Shown here: positions 10,748 through 20,879 of the stretch, one piece after another
How the letters are laid out: the number at the start of each line of letters is the position of its first letter
Position numbering within the stretch: the first letter of the stretch is position 1
DNA from: Romanomermis culicivorax
Taxonomy: Eukaryota > Nematoda > Enoplea > Mermithida > Mermithidae
DNA: 64,000 nucleotides
Assembly: GCA_963922205.1 (NCBI GenBank)
Contig: CAWUHX010000153.1
Location: 248,001-312,000, forward strand
Direction: 5' to 3'
The notes under the pieces: generated by a model
What the model was told of the DNA's origin: nothing
Databases searched by the model: none
The model's input: only the letters and a program-made list of their open reading frames with translations
Made by a program: the position numbers and the translations under genes

Positions 10748-12265
10748 TAGGGATCGGCCGAGGGCTCGGCCTCGGCCTCGGCCTCGGCCGAGGATTGGTA
10801 CCCTCGGCCACCCTCGGCCTCGGCCGAGGGTGTCGATCAAAAATGGCCGAGGCCGAGGATTATTTGCAACTCTAAAGCAAGTAGGATATTTTTGATGTAA
10901 AATGTTTACTGCATCAAAGCACTGTTTTTTTCCACATTTGCACTATAATGTGGAAAAAAAATCTGGAATGTGGAAAAAATTTTTGAGGTCTTTCCACAAA
11001 TGTGGAAGAAAAATTTGGGGTTTTCATATTGAAAAGATGCATTTTGGTGCATTTTAGGAGGTCCAAATCCCTAAATTTTCCGGCGCTTCGCGCCGGTTAT
11101 AGCTTTAATAATCATCATTATTCATTAAGTAGCTCAGGCGCGGCTTTTATCATGTCTACTTTCATTTATCACTTAATCTATAAAAGTTTTCATCATCTTA
11201 AACGTAGTATCTCATGTTTTAATTGGTTATCTTCAACATTTTATCATAATATTTAATGAAGATTCGCATTTTTTCTTTTTGAGAAAGATGAATACACGTC
11301 AAGTCTCTAGGATTTATGATGCGATTATTTCTTTGCTAACGTAAAATCAATTCAAAAGCTTCTTGGAAATATCTTTCGGAAAGTTATACTTTTCTTACTC
11401 ATATATTTTCGACCAAGTTCATGAGAGTTTACAAATAAATTACAGATTTTAAAATTTTTCAAGTAAAATTCTAGAAATTACGACTCTTGAACACTAAATT
11501 GGAATCTAATTCTTGAAATAATGTTCGGAAAAATGATTTTCCAGCATCCCAGAATGTCAATATACCCAAAAAAATTTCCGGCGCTTTGCGCCGGAAAGTA
11601 CCATCTTTTTTGGGCTTTCACTTGTCATCATAGAGGACTTGACCATTGATTTCTTGTGTAATTCAAGTCAATTATGCTCTTGGATAGTTTGCTAGAAAAA
11701 TTGTTCAACAACGCTTGTAGATTAGGCTTTTAGGTCGAACATTTCAATTTTTTCACCAATTTTAATGAATTAACTTCTCTAAATACACCGGAAGGCTTGA
11801 AAAAGCTCAAAAACAGTGCGATAAAGCGTCTGTGAGCATTTTTAAGCCAAAAAACGGATTTTAAGACGAAAAAAAATTTATCCACATGTGGAAAAAAAAT
11901 TTGACCCCTTTCCACATTTGTGGAAAAAAGTTCGTGGAAAAAAAACAGTGCATCAAATGACGGGTTGACTCCATAAATTCTACAAAATTTGCATAGAAGA
12001 CATCTTTGCGTTAATTTACCTATTTAGTGTTACACTTTTACAATAAATTTTTTACAATAGATTTTTTTATGTTTTGAATTACTTGATGAAGATCATAAAG
12101 GCAAGAGTAAAGAAGTCTCTTATTAGTATTACCAGTGACCAGTGTATTAATATAATATCATGTTAAAAAAATCCTCGGCCTCGGCCTCGGCCTCGGTCGA
12201 GGATTTCAAAAATCCTCGGCTCGGCTGAGGCCGAGGCTTTTTATTTTACCCTCGGCCGATCCCTA
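10748..12265. mobile_element. hAT-like element with CTCGGC satellite arms
   Basis: Ends are TAGGGATCGGCCGAGGG and CCCTCGGCCGATCCCTA. An exact 8-bp TSD (ACAAAAAT) lies at 10740-10747 and 12266-12273. Each arm is a short array of CTCGGC/GCCGAG hexamers (10751-10860 and 12170-12260). A CCAC-family element (10920-11950) fills most of the interior, so the original was about 490 bp. Confidence 0.9.
10920..11950. mobile_element. hAT-like MITE, CCAC-word family
   Basis: Ends are CACTGTTTTTTTCCACATTTG and GTGGAAAAAAAACAGTG. TGCATCAAA flanks both sides (10910-10918 and 11949-11957), one base out of register with the end, so the exact boundary is ambiguous. TTTCCAC/GTGGAAA pairs recur near both ends, and CCGGCGCTTCGCGCCGG lies inside. 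Confidence 0.8.
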
Positions 12266-12771
12266 ACAAAAATATTCTTTTCTGGAAACGATGCCCGACT
12301 ATCATGACAATTTAACGACTTATTCTATAAAACATTGGAGAACAATGACAGTAATAATGTGGTATTCCTCCCTCCCCATGATATTTATCCACACATTCGG
12401 CGAAAATTGTTTTCTCCAATGACACAATTTAGAGAACAAACAATTTCCATGCACAGATTTCGACAGTTGAAAGCACAGTTGTTACAGCTGTTGTTAAAAA
12501 TGCAACTTGATTTAAAAAAATAATTTTCACTTCTTCAGCTTGGTGACACGTCACTATGTCATCCCCCTATAAGAGCCACTCGGAAGGATCCAAAGCCTTA
12601 GTTGCTCGCCTAGTTTTTGAATTTTAGTTTGCCCGACTGGAAATTCATTGAATTCGTTTTGGATCTGTGTTTATCTTGGACAATGAAAAAATCCCTGAAT
12701 ATCGTATTAAAAAATTGATTTCCTAAGAGTCCTATTGACTCTTAAATATTTGAAGCCTACTCTGTCTCTTC

Positions 12772-13850
12772 GGCTTGGTAGACTTTGCTTTTTTCCTGAA
12801 AAAATTACGTTTAGTTTTGGCAGAACTCTTGAGAACAATTTGTGAAATTTCATTTAAAACTGGTGCAATGGAGCATTACCAGATATTTTTAAAACATCAC
12901 GTTTGGTACCTATTTAAAAAAGGACCCAGCAAAGGTAGAAGATTACAGACCAGTTTATTTGTATATAGTGTTGTAGACCTGACGGCCAATTATTTCGAAT
13001 CAAACAATTTTCTGAACGATAGACAATTTGGATTTAGAAAGAAAAAATCTTGTCTTCTATAACTTTTAAGTTGTAAAACACAATGGGCCAAAAACTTGGA
13101 CAGATAATAACAACAGATTTAATTTATATGGACTTTCAAAAGGCAATTAATACTGTTCCTCATGAAAAACTGCTCGGAAAATTAGCTTCCTTTTCTCTGG
13201 ATTCTGGAATTATTTCTGGATTTTTATTGACGTGGTTAAATGGTTTTTTATTTACTAGAGCTCAGCAAGTGAAAATTAGCAATTGCTTATCCAATCCAAT
13301 TTGGGTTGCTAGTAGGGTTCCTCAGGGTAGTTCATTGAGACCAACTTTATTCTCAATTTTTATAGATGATATATTTGATGATATTAGCAGTGAAATTTAT
13401 ATTTTTGCTGATGATGTGAAAATATTCAATGCTACAGAAAATGCTAAAATACAAGTTGATCCTACGAACAAACATTGAAATGGCATGTATCTATTTCTCT
13501 CGACGAATACTCTGTTTTGCATCTTGGGAGTATAAACCCCAAAGTGAAGTATAATATAAATGATTTTATGATTCCTACTGTTTCAGAGATGAAGTAACGA
13601 AAAATTGTCAGCCACTTTCCACTGTAGTTTTGTGGTTAAAAAGGCATCTCGGGTGGCTAATCTGATTTTAGAATGCTTTCATTCAAACTTGAATGAATTA
13701 AAAATCAGGGATTTAAGTCCTATGTTCTTCATGTTCTGGAATATGGTTCAGGAATCCTTGCCTGGTTGGAGATACTAAATTGGCAGAGAGAGTTCAACAG
13801 AAGTTTACAAAAAGACTTTTTGGTTATAAAGATATAAACTATGAGGAGTT
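12772..13850 (+). pseudogene. decayed non-LTR retrotransposon (LINE) reverse transcriptase
   Basis: Pieces in shifted frames cover the finger and palm of a CR1/Jockey-like RT: FKTGAMEHYQIF and FKKGPSKGRRLQ (12840-12950), NNFLNDRQFGFRKKKSCL (13000-13060), then 13083-13478 with DLIYMDFQKAINTVPHEKL, VPQGSSLRPTLFSIFIDDI and an intact FADD catalytic box, then LHLGSINPK (about 13520) and QQKFTKRLFGYK (about 13800). Stops and frameshifts break it, and the ends are missing. It is cut at about 13870 by a GTGCC-family fragment. Confidence 0.85.
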
Positions 13851-13869
13851 CGACGAATCTGACAAATCC

Positions 13870-14101
13870 GTAAATCGTTTTCTCGATTATTTTTCATTAT
13901 CTTACTAACGTGGTTAAATAGGGCAGACACGATTTTTAATGGAATTGTGCGGTGAACGTAGCTTTAATTGTGTTTCTATCAAAGTTTTGGCATAAAACTT
14001 TTTCGAACTTATCAGTATGTTTCTAAGAAGAAAATTCTTTTTGTACCGTTGACACAACTTTTTTTGGCGTTTTGTGCCAATGTTCATGCGCAAAAAAACA
14101 A
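13870..14101 (+). mobile_element. GTGCC-word hAT-like MITE fragment
   Basis: It resembles the last third of 3597-4348 (lctacgtggttaaat-type text, TTTTGTGCCAATG, then GCAAAAAAACA). The right end is degraded and no TSD was found. Confidence 0.5.
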
Positions 14102-14191
14102 AATGTCCACTAAACCCGTCATTTTGTCTCAAAATTAAGCAATCAATGATGAATTTTAAGGACCTTATGTAGTGGTAATACCCTCTCATAC

Positions 14192-14401
14192 CATTGTACC
14201 TGTAAGAGGTCCGACCAGTTGGGTGGGGGCGGGTAAACCCGAAATTTTGGCGGAGGGGGTCGAAAAAAGTCGAAATTTTTCCCAAAAAAGGCTTTTTCTT
14301 GCCAATTTTTTCTAAATTTTTCCAGTCTGAGGGGGGTTGGGTATATGGTTGGCCAAGTCGGCGGGGGGGGGGGGTCCCCCAACCCCCCAATTACAGGTAT
14401 G
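14192..14401 (-). mobile_element. CATACCTGTA-family MITE, single unit
   Basis: It is 210 bp, from a degenerate CATTGTACCTGTA to TACAGGTATG. An exact 8-bp TSD (TCTCATAC) lies at 14184-14191 and 14402-14409. Confidence 0.88.
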
Positions 14402-14549
14402 TCTCATACCCCTCCCTATGGGGCAGTATGCTTGGATAGCTTGCTGGAAAATTTGTTTCACAATGCTTATTAGACTTCAAATTCTAAAATTTTGATTTTT
14501 TTTCCAATAATGAATTAACGGCTCTAAAAATGCCAAAAGGTTTGTAAAA

Positions 14550-14700
14550 GCTCAAAAACACTTATAATAAAGCGCATATAAGCATTTTTAAGCGAAAAAA
14601 CGACTTTGGGAAAATAGAGGAAAAAATTTTGACCCTTTTCCCGTTTGGGGAAAAGGCAGGCGGACGCTGGATAGCCCCAGTGTTTTTTTGTGGACGGATT
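14550..14700. mobile_element. fragment of a CCCC-word hAT-like MITE
   Basis: The text AAGCATTTTTAAGCGAAAAAACGA, then TTGACCCTTTTCCCGTTTGGGGAAAA, is the frame of the CCAC family with CCCC/GGGG in place of CCAC/GTGG. A new end, CCAGTGTTTTTTTGTGGACGG, follows at about 14680. Confidence 0.5.
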
Positions 14701-14826
14701 TTGATCCCCTCTGTAATTCAAGGATATGATATGCTCTTGGATCGTTTGAATAAGAATTCCAATATTCTAATCAAACTCAAAAATTTACATTTTCTCCTCA
14801 TTTTTCACGAATGGACGGCTTTATGG

Positions 14827-16329
14827 TAGGGTTGTCCCGGGGCAGACATTTTAGCCGGGGCCGGGCAGACATATAACATATTAACATATACGTCACTAGT
14901 TGTATCATACTTCATGTATCACATCGAAAAATTTTTAAAGTGATTCTTTTTCTTTTTATTTCATGTCAGCTATGATACTGCATCAATTGTTAGGTTAGAT
15001 AGGGTCTGACGCAGACAAAAAAATTAAATTTTTAAGATAATTGCCATTACTAAAAATTAGGAAACTCATTCTTTTCCCGAAGAAACTGCATTGCATACAT
15101 GAAGTTGTATCGATTAATCTGCAGAGTATTTTAGCATGGTGCTATCGATCGTAATCACCGTTTATTAGCACAGGTAATCATAATAATAAATAGTCTTTTC
15201 AGATCAATGAAACCACGAGAATTAAGGTTGCAAAAAATTCAGCAGCAACTTTCAATCTTTTAGTCGAAAATTTTTCAAATTTCAATGTTCTAGAATGCAG
15301 GAAAATGTATCTTTCTCAACATGTTTAATACAAAAATTATGCACGCACCCGATAGTTTAGATTCCCCAAGCAGATGAAATGTCTGTCATTTTTCTGCTGT
15401 GGTGATGTTTGAATCATATTTCAAATGGGAAGTTTATGTTCACAAAACAGTAAAATCTTCAAACACTGCAAAAAGATCGAGAAAAATCTTTTTTTTTTCA
15501 ACTACGTCGAGAAACAATACAAGATTGAACATCATCCACGAGATAGGACGACATTTTTCAACCGTGAACCAGAACTAACATTCAAAATTATAAACCATTT
15601 GAATCAGGCGCAAAGCGCCGGAAAATTTTCAGGAGTTTTTGTTTTAAAATGCATGAAAATGTCTTTCCAGACAGGAAATCCTATAAAGTAATCAAAATGT
15701 ATCGTCAGGCTTTAGGTTGCACTGTGCATCAAAAAATCTGTACAGTACGGATCCGACCCAGCCCTAAAAACTCCGTCTGGTACGGAAAAAAACCCTGATT
15801 TGAAGGGAGAAATTTTTGAAAAATACTCGAGAAGAAAGTTGGAGATATCACAAAATTGTAGTGAAAAATCAAAAATCACCATTTTCCCAAATAACAACTT
15901 TGTCAACATCCTCATTCTCTTTGTCTTTGACTGTGGCTCGAATCTGAATTCGCTCCAGCTCTAACTTCTTGGACACTACTTAGGTAATCTGAAAACATGT
16001 TTTGACATGTATGCTGGAGTTTAGGCAAATCAGTAATAATGAAGTTATAATATAATTGTACGCTCTCTGAAAAAATCAATTGAAGCTGGAGTGCAGTTCC
16101 GGATATAATGAAAACTTTTAAACTTTTATCCAAATAGAACATGAATTTAGTGATCAATAAAAGTATTACTGTCAAACTAACTACTGAATATTTACTTGTC
16201 ACAGTCTAAACTTCAATTTTATTATAAATCGAGGTTGTTATACTATCAAAAATACTAATTTTTTGTAGTCTTGCCCCGAACCTGGGCAACCCTAGCCCCG
16301 GCCCGGGGCCGGGGCCTGGGACAACCCTA
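14827..16329. mobile_element. hAT-like element, TAGGGTTGTCCC ends
   Basis: Ends are TAGGGTTGTCCCGGGGC and GGGACAACCCTA. An exact 8-bp TSD (CTTTATGG) lies at 14819-14826 and 16330-16337. The ends carry CCGGGGCC-type repeats. It is 1503 bp with no transposase recognised. A block at 15820-16200 is related to 20280-20480, so two families share internal sequence. Confidence 0.9.
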
Positions 16330-16337
16330 CTTTATGG

Positions 16338-18035
16338 ATATAAGAAGAATGTTAGAATAAGTTTTGAAACGGCTGAATAAGGCGTCTGCGAGCATTTGTC
16401 CTTGAATTACAGAAGACATCAAAAAGTTAAAGTCGGCGATGACTAGTAAAGATTTTTTTTTGAATCATTAAGGTCTCTGTCAGACATGCACGGCAAGAAT
16501 TTTCCGGGAGGAAGGGTCCTTGGACTTTCTATCCATGGGGATAGGGGGTGAGTCAACAAAAAAACAAAAAAAAGTTCTGCAAGCTTGTTTTTCATACAAA
16601 ATATGCACAAAAATCACCAAAAACTGTCTTGGAAAAAGTTCAGGGGGGTGTTAGGCCCTTTTTTTGGGACAGGGTCTTAGGCAGGCTTTTTTTGGTTTGA
16701 AAACCAGGAGCCAAATGGCTCTTAGGCCTAAATTTTTAGGGGCCAAATTGAAATTTTGGGAGCCAAAAATTTTTAATTGAAAAATATCGAAAAATGGGCT
16801 TGTAACACACTGTAGAACGTACTGTATAATTAAATTATATAGATATTCGATCAGTTGGTACGAGTTGAAAAAAATCACCGTTCGAAATTTGATTTCCTAC
16901 CAGCGTTTTCGGTTACAGGCTTCTTTCTACATGTACAAAGATCGGCCGAGAAATCTTTGCGCAAAAAAATTTTTATGCAGAAAATACGATATTCCATTTA
17001 TTTTTGCACAAACCTTCTTCCAAGATAGCACTTGAGTTTATTTCCTTCTGACTCAAAAGTATAGGGTTTTGAAAATGCAGCTTCTGTTCTTATTGTTCCG
17101 TTGCTTCCTATATCTTTCCGGGGATATGCAAATAAATTTTTTTAAATTTTGACATTCTAAAATGCTGGAAAATCAATGTAAGCATAACTTGTTCAATGGA
17201 CATACAAGGTTCGAAAACATGTATATATCATTTTAGTAACTAAAAAATATGTTCCTAGTTTCACAAGTTTGAGAAATTCAGATTAAACTTGAAATTTATG
17301 AAAATATGATCTTGAATTCAAAATGGGCTCCATGTTTAAAATAATAGTTACAGAAAATGACAAAATTGAGAATTTGATCTCTTATGCACCAAAATTAATC
17401 TTTTCCATGTCGGATCCCAATATTTTTTTCCTTTGTCGAGAATTTTTTCTCCCCAGAAAGTTTAATTTGTATAAAAACAGTGAATAGACTGTTTGAAAAA
17501 TTATATAATGAGATCCGGCGGCAAGCGCCGGAAAATTTTCGATGTTTTATGATTTTAGGGCCTGTAAAACACTTACTTTGAATCTAAAATTGAATGAAAA
17601 TAACTACAATTCGCTATATATAAGTGAATAAGTCAAAATTTTAGGGGCAAAAATGCCTCCTAGACCCAATCCTAGATCCCACTAGAGAAAGTTCAAAAAT
17701 TCCTATTCATTTATCAGTCATTATTGACAACCTATAGGTTTGATGCAATCATACAAATATTCTATTTAAAGTAAATGGCCTGGCGTTCAGGCCGAATAAG
17801 AGTGGTTATATTATGTTTATTGACGGCGCGGAGCGCCGAAAATATCCTGCTTTTTTACCCCCTACGGAGACCCTTTCGCCATGTCGTTTTTTCGCTTAAA
17901 AATGCTATTATGTGCATTATGCATTTTCGAGCTTTTCAGAACATAATCATGCTTTTGCCGTCAGCAATTTACCAAAACTACGGAAGAAATAAATTTTGAC
18001 TTTTGAGTCAGATTATGATAAGGATATTAAAATTA
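16338..18035. other. gene-free stretch with repeat fragments
   Basis: No host gene is visible. It contains GGGGCC/GGCCAAAT-type fragments (16640-16770), a GTAC-word fragment (16910-17000), two CGGCG..CGCCG palindromes (17515 and 17825) and a CGCC-word fragment (17858-17950). Confidence 0.6.
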
Positions 18036-18425
18036 TTAGTAACAAAAAGCCCAAGCGGTCACCGATTCCCCAAAATTTTGGGGGAGGGGGTCTCTGAAGG
18101 AAAAAGATTCGATTGTTTCCCCAATAAAGTCCGGTAATTGGTTCAAAAGATGATAATTTTTGTCTAAAAACTGTAAAAAACGTATTCTTGGCGCGAAGCG
18201 TCTAGAAAATTGAAAATTGACGTTTTTGACCTTTTTTTCAAAAATTGACATTTTTCACTAAAAAATTGACTTTTTTTAGTATTTTTCCGATTAAACGTAT
18301 GGGGGTCCCTATGACTACCATATGGCTAGGTATAGGATAGGGAAATCCGGGGGGGGGGTTGGCCAATGGCTAGCCATATTGCCGACGATTTCTGGGGGGA
18401 GGGGTTCCTATCCTATAGAACCTCT
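18036..18425. mobile_element. CATACATGTA-family fragment
   Basis: It shares the GGGTCTCTGAAGGAAAAA, GTATTTTTCCGA, CCATATGGCTAG and GACGATTTCTGGGGG blocks with 24241-24612. The ends are degraded and no TSD was found. Confidence 0.55.
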
Positions 18426-18927
18426 CTTATATGAAGGAAAACCTAAATTGCATAAAAATTTGCTAGTGATGTGCCGGGAGAAATTTTCATATCCGGATAT
18501 CCTTGCTTTTTGCACCATCGGATATTCAGATATTTTTAATGTTATTTGCACATGGGTAAAAAGAAGTCACATAAGTGATAATACACTGGGGTCAACTACC
18601 ATACTACATAATGATATTCAATAGATGGAATATATTTTCGTTTTAAATGTTAAACGTGATTGTTATAAAAGTATGTTACTTTTTTAGACTGCGATATCAC
18701 AAAAAGTAACTGCAGGAAAAGTACATTTTTCATATTTTTTCTTCTCGGTTTTAGTGAAAAGTCCAAAAGCTTTTTGGTGGATAGATTCTAAAAAATTGAC
18801 CTGCTTCTGCTACATCACTCTTGAATTTACGAAGATTCAGCCTCATATTGGAGTTGAATCCGGATCTTGTATTTGTTCGGTCTGGATTTTACCCTGGAAT
18901 TGTTGGATCCGACATCTCCGGTAAAAA

Positions 18928-19985
18928 CATACCTGTAAGAGGTTCGACTAGTTAGAGGGGGAGGGTAAACCCAAAATTTTGGGGTGGGGGTCCCAACATT
19001 TCCAAAATTTTGGGGAGGGGGTCGAAAAACACCCAAAAAAGTCGAAAAAATTTCGAAAATTTTGCCAAAAAGGTCACTTTTTCCCTAATTTTTTTCAATT
19101 TTTCCGAGTTTGGGGGGGGGGTTGTGTACAGTGTTTTTTTTGTACAAGCCTCTTTGTACCTGTACAAAGATCGGCCTAAAACTCTTTGTACGAAGAAAAT
19201 TTTTTTTGTACACTGAAAAAACCATGATTTTTCATGTATTTTCGCACAAAGTTTCTTCCTAATGTCACTCGAGTTCACGTCCTTCATAATAAAAATAATC
19301 ATCTTACAAATTAAGAAAATATACTCATAACTTTCATAAATCTGAAAAACTTCAAGTTTAACCTGAAATTTCTGAAAATTACTTCCATGATGCTTCTCAA
19401 TTCAAACTCGGCTTTATGTTTAAAATTACAGTTGCAAAAAAGTTGGAAAAATAGATTTTGACGTTCCGAAATGGACCAAAATTCGTCTTTTCCATATAGG
19501 ACCGCCAACATTTTTTCCCTCTTCCGGAAATTTTTTCTTCAGAAAGCACGATTTGTAGAAAAATTGTATATATGTAGATCATTGCAAAGAATTATAAAAT
19601 CCGGCGCCAAGCACCGGAAAATTTTTTTTGTATTTTCTGATACTAGAGCCTGAAGAAGCATTTTCTGACCAGATATTGTCCATAAAATCTCTTTGTACTT
19701 TGTACAAAGATTCCAAAAAAATCTTTGTACGGAGTCAAAAATGTTTGTCTAGTACAAAAAACACTGGTTGGGTACGGGGTTGACCAAGTTGGGGGTGGGG
19801 GTCCCAACAATTGGGTGTAGAGTTCGACCAAGCCAAAAAAATTTTCAAAAAACATACACTTTTTTGAAAATTTCTTCAATTTTTTCCAAACTGGGGAGGG
19901 GGTTGGGGGGAATGATTTTGGGTATAGGGTTGGCCAAGTTGGGGGGGTTCCCCCCCCCAACCCCCCAAGTACAGGTATGGGTATG
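18928..19985 (-). mobile_element. CATACCTGTA-family MITE split by a GTAC-family element
   Basis: The left end CATACCTGTAAGAGG starts at 18928 and the right end TACAGGTATG is at 19970-19979, followed by an extra GGTATG. The TSD GGTAAAAA lies at 18920-18927 and 19986-19993. The insertion 19129-19766 interrupts it. Confidence 0.82.
19129..19766. mobile_element. hAT-like MITE, GTAC-word family
   Basis: It is 638 bp with ends CAGTGTTTTTTTTGTACAAG and GTACAAAAAACACTG. Flanks GTTGTGTA (19121-19128) and GTTGGGTA (19767-19774) match at 7 of 8. TTTGTAC/GTACAAA pairs recur near both ends. Confidence 0.85.
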
Positions 19986-20879
19986 GGTAAAAACTGACTT
20001 CAAAGAACTCAGAGACTTTTCAGGAAAAGTTACTTTTAAACCACATTTGAACTTCAGTTGTCCAATGTCCTTTGCATTTCAAAGTAAACATAACTTTATA
20101 TAACTTAATCTTTTTTTATGCTTTCTAATCAAAGACGGACTGCATTAATCACTGTTAAAGTCGTTTACACAACGCTTTTACGTTAGGATTTTCACTCTGT
20201 TTAAGGTTGGTTTGGTACGCCAAATCTGATGTTGACGTATATAGCAGTTTTTTAGCACGGTGCTAATGACTGAAAGGAAGAAATTTTCGAAAAAAGTTCG
20301 AGAAAAAAGTTAAGAATATCACAAATTGTGGTGAAAAATCAAAAATCGCCGTTTTCACAAATTGTTCCAGATACAATGAAAAGATGTAAACGTTTATCGA
20401 AACAGAATGCGAATTTAGCGATTCCTAAAAGAGTTACCCTCAAACTAACTACTGAATATTTACTTCTCGATCAACTAATCAAGTGCATTATGTAAGAATG
20501 AACTGATTTAATTAGAATCAGATGACGATGGGAGTCTTACTCTCTTTAAAAGTACCAATATCAAGCATAATTTCATGAGTCAATACAAGAAAAGCATGTT
20601 ATCAGAATTGACAAACTCGCACATTAGTTTGACATCAAGGAAGTATTATTTGTCAACAGTGCTAACTGTGTTAACGAATGTAATGGGACTCGTGCCAAAA
20701 AAAACTTGCAGTGAATAATATACGATGCAGTGCATATACACTTAAATAATTTGATTTTTTTGTTTTGTTGCTGAAACTTCGGTTAATAGGGTAGCTTCTA
20801 ACCTTTACTTCTTTTTTGAACAGTGAAAATATCCGGATATTTTTTCTCATCCGGATATCCGACGCACATCACTAATGCG

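Larger units (their letters stand above)
18464..20874. mobile_element. hAT-like element, TAGTGATGTGC ends, with nested insertions
   Basis: The left end TAGTGATGTGCCGG and right end CGACGCACATCACTA are inverted, and TATCCGGATA palindromes lie next to both. The flanks (ctaaattgcataaaaattt before, gcggacatatctgtgcttgg after) join into a continuous related sequence at about 56588-56632, an empty paralogous site. The TSD is unclear. Confidence 0.65.
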
